From Litsea cubeba (Eukaryota; Streptophyta; Magnoliopsida; Laurales; Lauraceae), in the NCBI GenBank assembly GCA_012931725.1, contig CM022951.1, positions 33,957,308 through 34,021,307 on the forward strand: 64,000 bases of DNA, in the 5' to 3' direction. Both the position numbers and the translations under genes were made by a program. Below the pieces are notes generated by a model. It did not search any database and was not told where the DNA came from. It saw only the letters and a list, made by a program, of their open reading frames with translations. Each line of letters begins with the position of its first letter. Position 1 is the stretch's first letter. Below are positions 22,352 through 32,374 of this stretch, piece by piece.

Positions 22352-22879
22352 TTGGAACGGCCCCGAGATGGCGACGGACCCTGAGCGTCCTGTCCTCACC
22401 AGCGCCGAACTCCCATTCCCCCGAAACGCAGAAAAGGTCATCCTCGGCGTTTTTTTTCTAGAATCCTCCAAGGCTAGGACGAAGCCCTTTCGGAGCTTCT
22501 TCACCCAAAGATAATAGTTGTCTCCCTTAGCCTTGCAGATGTCATACACATCCTCGATGTCATGGGCACCCAAGTTGATCCCCAGAATCTCGTTCAATTT
22601 CGCCGTGCCCATGATGACTTTGAAGTCGTTGGGCATCAACTGGCAAAGGGCGATGGACCAGGCGCTAAGGCAGGCCCTAAGCAGGGGATGCAGGGGAAAT
22701 CTAACCACATCCTCGATCACAGAGATCAAGGGGAACAGCATCCAGCCGCTGGACCAGCAGCGCAGAGCATAGTCGCATGGAGTCGCTGGCCTGAGGCAGA
22801 CCCCCTCCGGAATATTATATGCCCCCCTAAACCTAGCCATTCCCTCAAGCGTATCTAACTGAAACCTAGGGTCGGCCAT
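22352..22879 (-). pseudogene. Gypsy antisense gene, N-terminal Transposase_28-like domain
   Basis: Starting at the ATG at 22879 (MADPRFQLDTLEGMARFRGAYNIP in part), the 176 codons show the pattern FRGAYNIPEG, GWMLFP, FPLHPLLRACLSAW, QLMPNDFKVIMG and YYLWVKK. This fits the plant family called Transposase_28 (putative gypsy-type transposon protein), as I recall it. The name is historical and transposase activity is not implied. Such proteins are encoded antisense in the 3' half of Tat elements. Coding is open through the domain. A donor CAA/GTAAAT at 22351 and an acceptor TATGCAG at about 22275 suggest a 77-base intron after it. Confidence 0.7.
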
Positions 22880-22881
22880 TC

Positions 22882-22953
22882 CTACAGCAAGGCAGTGGCA
22901 AAAGAAACCGTAAGGGATAAACCCTAAAAAGACAGGGGCACGAAGTCACTTAC
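22882..22953 (-). other. Candidate 72-base 5' UTR intron of the antisense gene
   Basis: On the minus strand a CA/GTAAGT donor (GT at 22953-22952) and a TGCTGTAG acceptor (AG at 22883-22882) bracket 72 bases. The acceptor lies two bases upstream of the ATG at 22879. The T-rich stretch before the acceptor fits a plant intron. Confidence 0.45.
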
Positions 22954-23130
22954 TGAAGCAGAAGGGCGAGTCAGGAACAGAAATCAGCCTGGGCACGCCT
23001 TGCGGTCGTCCTCGCCAGAGCACTATGGAAAGTTCTTAAGGAGGCAGACGAAGACCAGAACAAGAATTAAAGGTGGGAGCAAAGAAAATCAGAAGAGAAG
23101 ATGAAGAAAGTAAAAGGGAGGAAGACGACC

Positions 23131-23140
23131 CTATTTATAG
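23131..23140 (-). promoter_or_regulatory. Minus-strand TATA box for the antisense gene
   Basis: CTATAAATAG on the minus strand, about 250 bases upstream of the ATG at 22879. It lies in internal sequence, outside the 3' LTR (which starts at 23409). It would let the antisense gene be transcribed independently of the LTR promoter. Confidence 0.55.
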
Positions 23141-23393
23141 AAGAAGGAAGCCCTCCTTGGGCGCCATTTAAGAATTTGAAAAGACAGTATCGCGATCCGC
23201 GCCTGTCTCATCAATTTGATGGTACAATCAATAAGGAAGTGACACGTGTAGCTCCCGGTTCATTTCCCGGGGTGAATGGGATGCGACATTAATTGCCTCG
23301 AAGAAGTCGAAGCGGCGCCGAGCAATGATCAAACATCTCCATATGGACTCTCTAGCTTCCGACCTCTAAAGGCTAGGGCCCCTAAGAAGTCAC

Positions 23394-23408
23394 AAGCTAG
23401 GGGGCAAT
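23394..23408 (+). other. Polypurine tract of the gypsy element
   Basis: AGCTAGGGGGCAAT lies directly before the TG of the 3' LTR at 23409. The G-run and its position fit the plus-strand primer site. Confidence 0.55.
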
Positions 23409-24264
23409 TGTGTAGGGAGATTTTCAAGACACCAGGATTATGCTGATTTCGGCTGTAAGATGTCAATTAGCACGTCCACGTGCCATCCAAACACACCTCG
23501 GCCGCCGGGATAAAGGCCTCAGCCGAAACCAGACTGACTTCGGCTAACAGTGCCGAACTCGGCTACCAAGGTTGACCTTGGCTATGTGCCTAACCCCGGC
23601 CGAATAAGCCGGGACGAAAGCCAAGATGAAGAGAAACCCTGGTCTCGCCCCCACGCCTGCCACGTCACCAGACATGTGGCGGAGTAGGGGCGCGAGCTAG
23701 AGGGACAGATGGGTCATCCCAGCCGTCCACAATCTTCGCCAGATCTTTGACAAGGCGACATCCAGCGGCTGTAGCCAAATCAGGGCAGAGCCCGAGGATG
23801 GATCCGATGGGACCTCTACCGCCAAAGGCATCCAACACGATCAGGCCCAACATGACATGCATTTAATGCGATGTGGGCTGATCGGACTGGCAATAAATGC
23901 TTTGTGGGCTATGATGGACCCGCATTTATTACTTTGTGGGCTAATGAAAGCTTCCCTGTCAAATCAGGGGGCCCACCCTAAGATATCAGGTAAAGTTCTC
24001 TATAAATAGGATAACACTCCATAACACAGGTACGCAATATACACACTTGAGAGCTGTTACTCTGCCTCTCTTCTTCCTCTCCTTCCTTAATTCAGTTCAT
24101 ACACTAACTTAGGCATCGGAGAGCCTTGCGCCTCTCAGGTCAGGGTCCTCTGACTGTTCGTTCTTCCCTTTTCAGGCTTTGAGGCAAGCTGATCTTCATC
24201 TTATAGTTGGATAAGTCCTATCAAGCACCCCCTAATCTTGTGAGTTATTATTTTTGTACTTACA
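23409..24264 (+). repeat. 3' LTR of the gypsy element, 856 bp
   Basis: It starts TGTGTAGGGAG and ends TACTTACA. U3 contains CCGAACTCGGC-like words. A TATA box (TATAAATAGG, 24001-24010) precedes R by the usual distance. The right third matches the 5' LTR remnant at 6875-7156. Confidence 0.88.
24001..24010 (+). promoter_or_regulatory. TATA box in gypsy 3' LTR
   Basis: TATAAATAGG, conserved as TATAAATAAG in the 5' LTR remnant near 6894. Confidence 0.65.
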
Positions 24265-24269
24265 ATAGC

Positions 24270-25026
24270 ATACTCTGATTTTTTTTCCGGACCAAACCAC
24301 CCCTCTCATGACAGTGAAACTTGATTTTGCGACTTTAAGACTTGATTTGGCACATTGAATTATTTTGACACTAGTTCAACCCCTTTTCCGTGACATTGAG
24401 ACTTGATTTTACAACATCGATGCTTGAATTGGCTGGGCACATTAAAGTATTTCGAGGCTAATTCAACCCATTTCCCACAATATCGAGAGTTGATTTGGTA
24501 GGACACGTTGAAGTATTTCGAGGTTAGTTCAATCCTTTTTTCATGACATCGAGACTTGATTTGGCACATTAAAATATCTCGACTCTAGTTCAACCCCTTT
24601 CTTTCGACATCGATACTTTATTTTGCTCATTGATGTATTTTTAAGGGGTTTTTTTTTTAATTCTCGAAACCGCTAGTTGATTTTTCCCTTTTGTCATTAT
24701 CCACTAGATCTGCTATTCAGAAGTCTATAATTCGAAAGACTGAGAGATCTAAGAGCTAATGAGAAAAGAGAAAAACCCTCTAGGGAATTCTAGAATTGAA
24801 AAAAAAAATAGCCTAGAAATATTGCAATGCGCCAAACTAAGTCTCGATGTCGCGAGAAAGGGGTTGAACTAGCCTCGAAATACTTCAATATGCATTGCCA
24901 AATAAAGTCTCGATGTCGAGGGAAAGGGGTTGAACTACCTCGAAATACTTTAATGTGCCAAATCAAATCTCGACATTGCGAGAAAGGGATTAGAAGAGCA
25001 ATTTGGTCCGAAAAAAATTAGAATAT
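24270..25026. mobile_element. Foldback inverted-repeat element with internal tandem units
   Basis: The left end ATACTCTGATTTTTTTTCCGGACCAAA pairs with the complement of the right end (ATATTCTAATTTTTTTCGGACCAAA). The arms (about 24270-24640 and 24827-25026) are built of repeated units of about 70 bases. These contain CGAGACTTGATTTGGCACATT and TATTTCGAGG...GTTCAACCCCTTT, inverted on the right side. A short unrelated spacer separates them. No ORF of note. The gypsy element inserted directly beside its left end. A target duplication cannot be defined. Confidence 0.7.
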
Positions 25027-25459
25027 ATTGTATAAGATGCTTTTGGGCATTACATATATTTAAAGAAGATTTTGAAAATATAAGGATATTTGATGATGCT
25101 TTTAGTAAAAAAACCCTTAAGAATTATCAGATCACTTTATCCAAGGTGCCTTCCCAATCTTTCTTTGTCCTTTGGTATTTTTCAATCCAGCGGTGCATAT
25201 TAATCTGATAAAAAAATAGAATACCTTTGTCTTCGTACATACAAAATCGTGTGTTCTTCTTATGATTGATCACATGAAGGTGGCCCCACATGGATCAAGC
25301 ACTTGCCTAGCAACAAATAGGGAGGGCAATAGTGGTATAACATTATATTTCCACGTGTTGTAATTTACTTACATTTCTTTTATAATTTTACAGTAAGCCT
25401 GTAAGAACCGTCCTTATAGGACTGGTTCTCTCCCTCTCTCATATATATATATATATATA
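25027..25459. other. Intergenic AT-rich stretch with a MITE end remnant and (TA)n
   Basis: No gene. At about 25403-25436 the words GTAAGAACCGTCCTTATAGGACTGG resemble the right end of the MITE at 29619-29990 and look like a remnant of the same family. A (TA)n tract follows (25440-25459) and serves as the insertion site of the next element. Confidence 0.55.
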
Positions 25460-28400
25460 GGGAGTTATTCTGGTGAGAACAGTTCTCACCATTTGGGTGA
25501 GAACTTGCATCCTGTTCGTCCATCTGTTTGACATCATCCAACGGCTGGAAAGGTTGGCTATAAGAAATGAAAAAAAATCAGTTGCCCGCCCAACCATCAC
25601 ATTCCCCCCCCCAATCCCTCCTTCCTCTCTCCTGTTTCCTCCTTCCTCTCTCCCTCATTGAACCGGTTCAGCGTAGCTCTCTCCTTGAGTCCGTCATCTC
25701 TCTCCCGGTCGTCGCGCACCTATCTCTCGGCGACGCGCATCTCTCTCCCGGCCAGGCCCACCCAGATTTCCCTTTTCCCCTAAATCCCCTCCTTCCTCTC
25801 TCCCGCTTTCCTCATCTCTCTCCCTCATCGAACCGGACAACGCCTCTCTCTCTTAGCCAGCGCCAAACTGGGACGAGCTTCATCGGCAGCGGCAGCAAGG
25901 CATCTCTCTCCTGGCGTCGCACATCGTTCTCACAGCCAGCACCAAACAGGGACGAGCTTCATCGGCAGCGGCGTCGCACAGCTGTGCTGTACGCACCATC
26001 CCTCATCTCCACCTGCCAGGAGAATCTGGATATTTCCCACCTGTTGGAGTTTCTGGATATTTTTTTGGAGGAATTAGAGGTGGATGTCTGTAACCATTTT
26101 ATTGGGTACTTGTGGTTGCTGGGGTGGGAAATATTTCCTCTGATCTCAGTAATCTGCCATCGCGATTATGTTTATGTAGAAAAAGAAATTATGTGGTTGT
26201 TGGTACTTTTGTTACAACTATTTTCATGGTTTGATGTCAGTCACCAATTGTTTGCATAAATGCCTCAGTGGATTCTCCTCTCCCTTCATGGGTAAAGGAT
26301 TTGTTAGATTTTTATTTTTGTGAAAAGAAACCAAAAGCCATGAACAGGAATTAGATCTGTCAGTGCTGGTTCTTGGTATTAAATGATGGAAAACTCTCCA
26401 AAAATATTAGAAAAAATAGTTATGATCCAATGGGAAACCACAAGTTATGAGATGTTGGATAGAATCATCAAGCTAAATACATAAGAATATTACTCACCCA
26501 ATGGTTTGTTTGATTTCAGGTTGGGAATGGTTGGTTCCCTTTCTCTGTCAACAAATGTAGCCTTGTCTTTTATTGACTTGGAGAATCTCTCCATATTCAC
26601 AAGTCGGTCTTTCAAGGCTCCCTCCTCCACCATTAAGCTACTTCCATTGTTTACTTTTTACCAGATAAGGTAATATTTACAATGACTCAATTGTTTTTTT
26701 CAATCAGTTTTTAGGCAATATGCATAGGTTAATTGAATAAGCATGCTTTACTGAGATTGCATCTTATAAGTGTTTCTATAAAGTTTTGTTAAACTTATTC
26801 TGAGACAATTCATTCTATTGTGGTGTCTATTGTAGGAAGAAAGAGGCTGAGGCAAATTAATTTGAAGTATAGGGTGTTGATGGAGCATATTTTTGAAGCA
26901 AATTCCATGTTATGGGAAAGAGAATTTTAAGGAAGAAATGAAGATCCAACATCAATTAAAGACTGCTTATTTTGTTAAATTGGAAGTGAAATTGTAATTT
27001 GATACAGTGTTATATCTTGTAATGTGATATAATGGATGTCATTTTCTATGTGATGTTATTTACGTGAGGTTGGTTCTTGGTTTCTGTAATGGGGTTGATG
27101 TTATCAAGTCTTGTTGGAACCTCATGATGTTATTTCCATCTTTTTTTATGGCCATTTGAATTATGTCTTTTACAATTGACAATGGTGAAGTATGTGTGTG
27201 ATTATGAATGATTGTAACTCTAATCTGATTAATAAGAGCTAATTAGATTAAGGTCTAAAATAAAAGCTCTAATTTAAAGTAAAATTATTAAAAAAAACTC
27301 TTTTTCATAATAGAGTGTTTGATAAACATCAACATAAGAGCTTATTAGAGGGGCATTTCTAAGTCATTTAGAAAAATTTCAATTTAACAAATCATTGAAT
27401 CTTTATGGGCAATCTGACGTCTCTCTGTCCATGTAATGCGGGCCATTGTTGATCACATCCACCCCATTTGTGGGTTAATCCTAACTAGGCCACACATAAT
27501 GTAGTCTGTAACTCAAACAAAGCAAATTAGTCATTTTGTATGGTAATAGTGATATGGCCCTAATGCCAAGAGTCTGGATTTGGTGAGCTATTAAATCTAA
27601 ATGTTGTTGTATCAATCTAGTCAAATTCCACTGTGATAAGAGGTGGGTCATCCATCAAATTCCATTGCAATAGGAGGTGGGTCATCAATCAACTTGACCA
27701 CTCATAAAATATGTGAATAATAGAAATTCCATTGCAAGGTTATCTAAAATAAGCCTCTTTGGAGTTGGGCCTCCTTAGAAGACTTCTTCAACTGATGTTA
27801 ACCTTTGTAGGCCATGATCATTTGATCACGTTGGATTGAGAAAGAGGCATTCCATACATAATTTTTTACTCAGCAAATTGGTTAAGCTTTTCAATCAGTA
27901 GTTCAACAACTCACTTGCCTCCTTGACTTCACCAAGTTTCTTACCGTACTTTATTTCCATAGTGATCTCAAGTTTTATGTAAAATGAAAATTGAGGATTT
28001 TATTTTTTTATATTCAATTTTTCTTGTTAGGTTTGAAAAAATATTCTTATTTTTAACATTTTTTACTTTTTAAAAATAAAAATAAAAAGTGCTTTCACTT
28101 CAAAAATTGAGTACAGATGCATGAATTTATAGGGTAATAACAGTGAACTTGATTTTTCCACATAATATCACTTTCTCGGTTTCTCCTCAGTAATCAATAG
28201 CTAACAGCTAACCAACTTCTGAGGGGGTTCTAATGGGGATTGGTAGTAGGGATTCCATGTGAGAAATAGGGAGAAGGCAAGGCAAGCTGACCAACTTTAG
28301 AGGGGGATCTGATGGGGGGAAATATCCAGAAACTCAAAAAAATATCCAGAAATATCCAGATCTGATGGGGGGGAAATATCCAGAAACTCCAACAGGTGGA

Positions 28401-28957
28401 AAATATCTAGAAACTCCTGGCAGGTGGAGATGAGGGATGGTGCGTACAGCACTGCTGCGCAACGCCGCTGCCGATGAAGCTCGTCCCCGTTTGGTGCTGG
28501 CCGTGAGAGGGATGTGTGATGCCGGGAGAGAGATGAGTTGCTGCCACTGCCGATGAAGCCCGTCCCAGTTTGGCGCTAGCCAGGAGAGAGAGGCGTTGTC
28601 CGGTTCGGTGCGTTAGAGAGATGGAGGAAAACGGGAGAGTGGAAGGAGGGGATTTGGGGGAAAAAGGGAAATCTGAGTAGGCCTGGCCAGGAGAGAGATG
28701 CGCGACGACCGAGAGAGAGATGACGAACTCGAGGAGAGAGATGCACTAAACCGGTTCGATGAGGGAGAGAGGAAGGAGGAAACGGGAGAAAGGAAGGAGG
28801 GATTTTGGGGGAAAATGTGATGGTTGGGCGACTGATATTTCCCCCTTTCTTATAGCCTAACCTTTCCAGCCGTTGGATGATGTCAAACAGACGGACGAAC
28901 AGGATGCAAGTAATTCTCACCAAAATGGTGAGAACTGTTCTCACCAGAATAAATCCC
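25460..28957. mobile_element. Non-autonomous Mutator-like element with ~0.6-kb TIRs
   Basis: Both ends read inward GGGA(G/T)TTATTCTGGTGAGAACAG and stay similar for about 600 bases (25460-26075 against the complement of about 28330-28957). The arms include the words CATCCTGTTCGTCC and CATCATCCAACGGCTGG. Flanking 9-mers are ATATATATA on both sides, compatible with the 9-bp duplication of Mutator-like elements but uninformative inside (TA)n. The interior (26075-28330) is AT-rich with no transposase. Reading frames in the TIRs (for example 25567-26259) are C/T-rich and not conserved as protein. Confidence 0.8.
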
Positions 28958-29455
28958 ATATATATATACTACCAATTACCTGTGCCTGAAAGCACGGCTC
29001 ACCACGTTCTGAGCATAACTAAATTGACCACCTAACAACTAAACTGAATTTTGCAAGAATATTTTTCTTAAATAATAATTGGTTAAATCTAATGATATTT
29101 TGTGAGTCCGGACCATACAAAAGAAGTGTTATTTTTCTTTTGACACCTTTTTGATCAATGGCAGAACAATAAGAAAGTAAACACGTTTGCTTTTATTTTA
29201 AATGAAGAAGGGATGGCAATATCTGTAAATAACTCAAACTTGATGCCCCTTTTTGCGTCGTACAAACCCAGATGTGAATGTGCTTTTGATGGGGATGGCA
29301 AAAACTTGTAAATTTCTCCAACTTTTAGCCCTTTTTTTTTCATTCCCCCTCTTAAATCCAATGGTCCAAAAATATCTGTAGGATTTATGTACATAAATCC
29401 AAGGGTCTAAAATGTGGAATTCAAAAATTGAACTCTTTTATCATATATATATATG
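28958..29455. other. Intergenic AT-rich stretch
   Basis: No gene seen. It contains words such as ATCCAATGGTCCAAAAATATC typical of degraded MITEs, and it ends in a (TA)n tract (29442-29454). Confidence 0.5.
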
Positions 29456-29606
29456 GGAGATGCTCCTATGATAGCATCTCTTACCTTACTATGAGAGATA
29501 AGGTAGGGGCCCTCACATCAATATCCAATACCAACAACTTAAACGTGAGGGCCCCCACCCTATCGCTCATAGTAAGGTGAGAGATATCTCTCATAGGAGC
29601 ATCTCC
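29456..29606. mobile_element. Small hairpin MITE in (TA)n
   Basis: GGAGATGCTCCTATGA at the left matches the complement of the right end (GGAGATGCTCCTATGA). Inner inverted words CTTACTATGAG and GTGAGGGCCC make almost the whole 151 bases one hairpin. TA repeats flank both sides. Confidence 0.8.
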
Positions 29607-29618
29607 ATATATATATAA

Positions 29619-29990
29619 GCGGTCCTGTAAGGACTGTTCTTACGGTCCGCACCGTTCGGAACGGCCACTGGGGCCCACCTTATGACCCATCCAAATTGAC
29701 CACTCATTCATAACCCCCTTATAGGCATTGAGTCTCATTAATTTGTATGGATTCGGATGATCTAGACTGTTGGATTGAGAGTCAATTTTTCTTCTTTGAT
29801 ATAAAACAATTAAACTTAAGGACCATAGATGAAGCGGTTAAAGGTATTAGATTGACTTCAAATTTGATATGTAAGTTGGCTCCACTTGGATCTTTCAATC
29901 CCCCTCATCCCATGACCAGTGGGGTCTCACGGTGGGCCCCAATAGGCGATCCGCACCGTAAACTATAAGGACGGTCCTTATAGGACCACC
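29619..29990. mobile_element. MITE with GGTCCTNTAAGGAC termini
   Basis: The left end GCGGTCCTGTAAGGACTG pairs with the complement of the right end GTGGTCCTATAAGGACCG. Subterminal GGTCCGCACCG and CCGCACCGT also mirror each other. About 372 bases, no ORF, flanked by (TA)n at 29608-29617 and 29994-30009. A diverged right-end relative is seen at 25403-25436. Confidence 0.75.
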
Positions 29991-30009
29991 TCATTATATA
30001 TATATATAT

Positions 30010-30695
30010 ATCAATTATACTAAGAGCACTCTTAAGTTTCATGAGATATAAAAATCTAAGCCCCTTGTGGAATCTCTCCCACCCATAATAACTTGAAAAG
30101 GAGCAAAATGATAATTGGCGACTTTTCCCTCTCACCCATGATATACATGTCAGGGTATGATCGTAAAGAAGTCTGGTCAAAGCATTCCAATGACATTTTT
30201 TATGTCTTTTGTAGTTGGCTTGTGAAAATCAAGTTTATAAGGTACTAATCCATGGGGAATCCCTTAAAAATAAATAGAAATTTTCGATAACTATTACTTT
30301 TATTGTCTTAAAATTTAATGTTTCTGCTAGAACAATCAATTTTATTTTTCACAATAATGTGCTTTTGCTTCCATTTAATTTTAAATACAAAATTAGTTGA
30401 CATATTTCATAGAGTTCAGATTTTTTATTCGTCTCACCTATACCCACTCATGCATGAAGTAAGTCAAACTCCACGGTAGAGGAAAATCGAGTGTTGAAAA
30501 TGGATGCCTTGTAAAATTATGAAAAAGATAATAGTTGAGTAAAAGAGAAGTATACTTTCGGTAAAATATTTCACTTATTTTCATGAGATAAGAGAAATGG
30601 TCAATGTTAAACTAAAATATGATGAAAACTTTACTTTACTCATATTTAGTTGGTCACAATAAGTGAACAAAATTAAAATTAGCTAACAAGAAAAT
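30010..30695. other. AT-rich intergenic DNA, nothing recognised
   Basis: No open frame, repeat pair or RNA gene that I can support. Confidence 0.5.
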
Positions 30696-31077
30696 GGGGA
30701 ATATTTCTGTGCATCATTCCCTCACCATATGGTTAGGGACAAACTTAATGGGGCCCAACTAGGGACCCACTGATCATGGGACTTGTGGGGATGAGAAGAG
30801 ACAACTTGGATGAGATCATATATCAAATTTGGGGTCAATTCCATGCCTTTAACCCCTTCATTCGTGGCCCCAAAATTTAATGACTTTATATTAAAGAAAA
30901 AAATTTGACCCTCAATCCAACGGTCCGATCCATTTGGATATGTGAAAATTCAATAGGTCTAGTGTACTTAGGGGGGTTCCATGTGTGCGGATGGTTCGGA
31001 TGTGTTATAAAGTCAACCCTACTATGTTATCCCTCACAATAACATGGTGAGAGATGGATGCACATGAATATTTCCCC
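30696..31077. mobile_element. MITE with GGGGAAATATT termini
   Basis: The left GGGGAATATTTCTGTGCATC and the complement of the right end (GGGGAAATATTCATGTGCATC) form terminal inverted repeats. They continue into CTCACCAT on both sides. About 382 bases with a GGGGCCCAAC...GGGTCAAT type interior. No coding capacity. The target duplication is not clear. Confidence 0.7.
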
Positions 31078-31594
31078 AATAAAATTTACTTTTTACTTTA
31101 ACAACCTAAAGTACAAATAAATTGCTCTGCATCCGTGCTAAGAGTAAGAAAGACTTGTACCACTTCTGACCTAAGTTAGAAAAAGAAGAAGAAAAACCCG
31201 TAGAAGTGAGGTATCTACCGAATTGCATGCATATCGAATTACGGAAAAGGAGATTTTTAAAAAATATAAATATTTTGACTCATTTTCAAACAAGTATATG
31301 TAAATTTAAATATTTCAAAAAATTATAAAAGTTTTTCACAATTCTTTCAATCAAGTTATCTCCATAAAAAAATTTGAAAAACGATAAAAATACCCTTGTC
31401 TCATTTTTAGAATTTTTTATTTAATAAATCATTTAAGAGAAGTGATAAGTCCAACCCAAACTGATTAAAATCTTTATGGAGAGGGCTTGATTAAAAGAAG
31501 AAGAATCTACCGGGAAAACCACATAGGACCCTATAGGATTGACGATGACCCACTAACATGTTGAAGACGGGAGGGGTCTTTTGACCTTTTTGTA

Positions 31595-31615
31595 GGTTGG
31601 TCGATATCAACCATT
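31595..31615. repeat. Palindromic GATATC motif, outlying copy
   Basis: GGTTGGTCGATATCAACCAT matches the motif at 32312-32331 and 38641-38734. It marks the left side of the same Mutator-like element. Confidence 0.6.
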
Positions 31616-31759
31616 CTATAGCGTTCATGACGATCCTTTTATTCGGGTCATTATCGGAGGCAAGTGAGGTGAGGGCGTTGCGAGGACGCCGCTGGACTGG
31701 ATAACGACGACATAACTCTAGACCCAGGCGAGGATGGGGTCAATGTTGGTGATGGGTTG

Positions 31760-32106
31760 GAGGCTGAGGACGATGGAGGCTCCGTCGCGAAAGTCTCCTA
31801 GGGAGGCATCGAGGAAGGAGAGCGCCTTGTGAAAGTTGCCGAGGTTGATAATGGTGAATACCCAATGGAGGACGCCGGCGCATCGGCACTTGCGGACGAG
31901 GGTTAGGGCGCGCTTGAGGTTCTTGGCGGCATCGGAGGTGATGCGGCGGATGGGATGGTCGTAGATGGTGGGGGTGGAGTTGCAGATGAAGAAGATGGAG
32001 CGTAGTACTTACGTGAGATGGTTGACACGCTTCCAGACCTCACGCAGTCAGCTCTGTAGGACTCGACCTCCTCCACTGCGGCGCAAATTCTCTCGTAAAG
32101 GTGGAT
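31760..32106 (-). pseudogene. Captured fragment of an ARM-repeat (ARO-like) protein gene
   Basis: The minus strand is much more GC-rich than its surroundings. It reads IYDHPIRRI, AAKNLKRALTLVRKCR, CAGVLHWVFTI and FHKALSFLDASLGDF, preceded after frame changes by EVWKRVNHL and AAVEEVESYRADC. These match the N-terminal region of plant armadillo-repeat-only (ARO) type proteins as I know the family (RPxRRI...KNLxRALxLVRKCK...GVLRRVFTI...DFRK...LLDxSxGD). The match is a fragment with a frameshift, a stop near 32010 and no start or downstream ARM repeats, so it is a pseudogene carried by the flanking element. Confidence 0.65.
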
Positions 32107-32233
32107 TGGGTAGGTAAGCTCTTTTCAGGAGATGGTTCTCTTCGCCTCCCATCATTTCTTTCTTGTCTCTAGCTCTTGGTACTCTTTCAGTCATTTTGTT
32201 GAACATCTTATCTGCGTTCTTCTTGCTCGCCCG

Positions 32234-32239
<6 letters not shown>

Positions 32240-32279
<40 letters not shown>
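32240..32279 (+). repeat. (GA)n microsatellite
   Basis: About 20 uninterrupted AG units next to the captured gene fragment. Confidence 0.95.
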
Positions 32280-32281
<2 letters not shown>

Positions 32282-32311
32282 TTTTTTCTTCTTCTTTTAC
32301 AGACACCTCCT

Positions 32312-32331
32312 AATGGTCGATATCGACCATT
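32312..32331. repeat. Perfect 20-bp palindrome AATGGTCGATATCGACCATT
   Basis: The sequence equals its own reverse complement. The identical 20-mer recurs at 38715-38734. Near copies lie at 31595, 32355, 38641 and 38750. Confidence 0.9.
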
Positions 32332-32374
32332 CTGTCCTATTTGCTAAATAAGGCATAATGGTTGATATCAACTA

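Larger units (their letters stand above)
6875..24264 (+). mobile_element. Ty3/gypsy Tat-lineage element with nested insertions
   Basis: A split 5' LTR (remnant 6875-7156), primer binding site, gag, protease, RT, RNase H, a second RNase H, integrase, a minus-strand accessory gene and a 3' LTR (23409-24264) occur in order. The additional RNase H and the antisense ORF in the 3' half are known hallmarks of the plant Tat clade (Ogre, Retand, Grande and relatives). The 5' LTR is cut by the copia element, gag by a hAT-like element and the antisense gene by a solo LTR. The native element without insertions is about 11.8 kb in this window. ATAGC at 24265-24269 is the candidate right target duplication. 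Its left partner is outside the window. Confidence 0.88.

Noticed and set aside
24270..25026. Regularly spaced repeats considered as a CRISPR array
   Set aside because: Units are about 70 bases, degenerate and inverted between arms, in a plant nuclear context. It is a foldback transposon.
25567..26259. 230-codon ORF at the left end of the Mutator-like element
   Set aside because: It lies in the terminal inverted repeat. The matching right arm does not keep the frame, and composition explains its openness.
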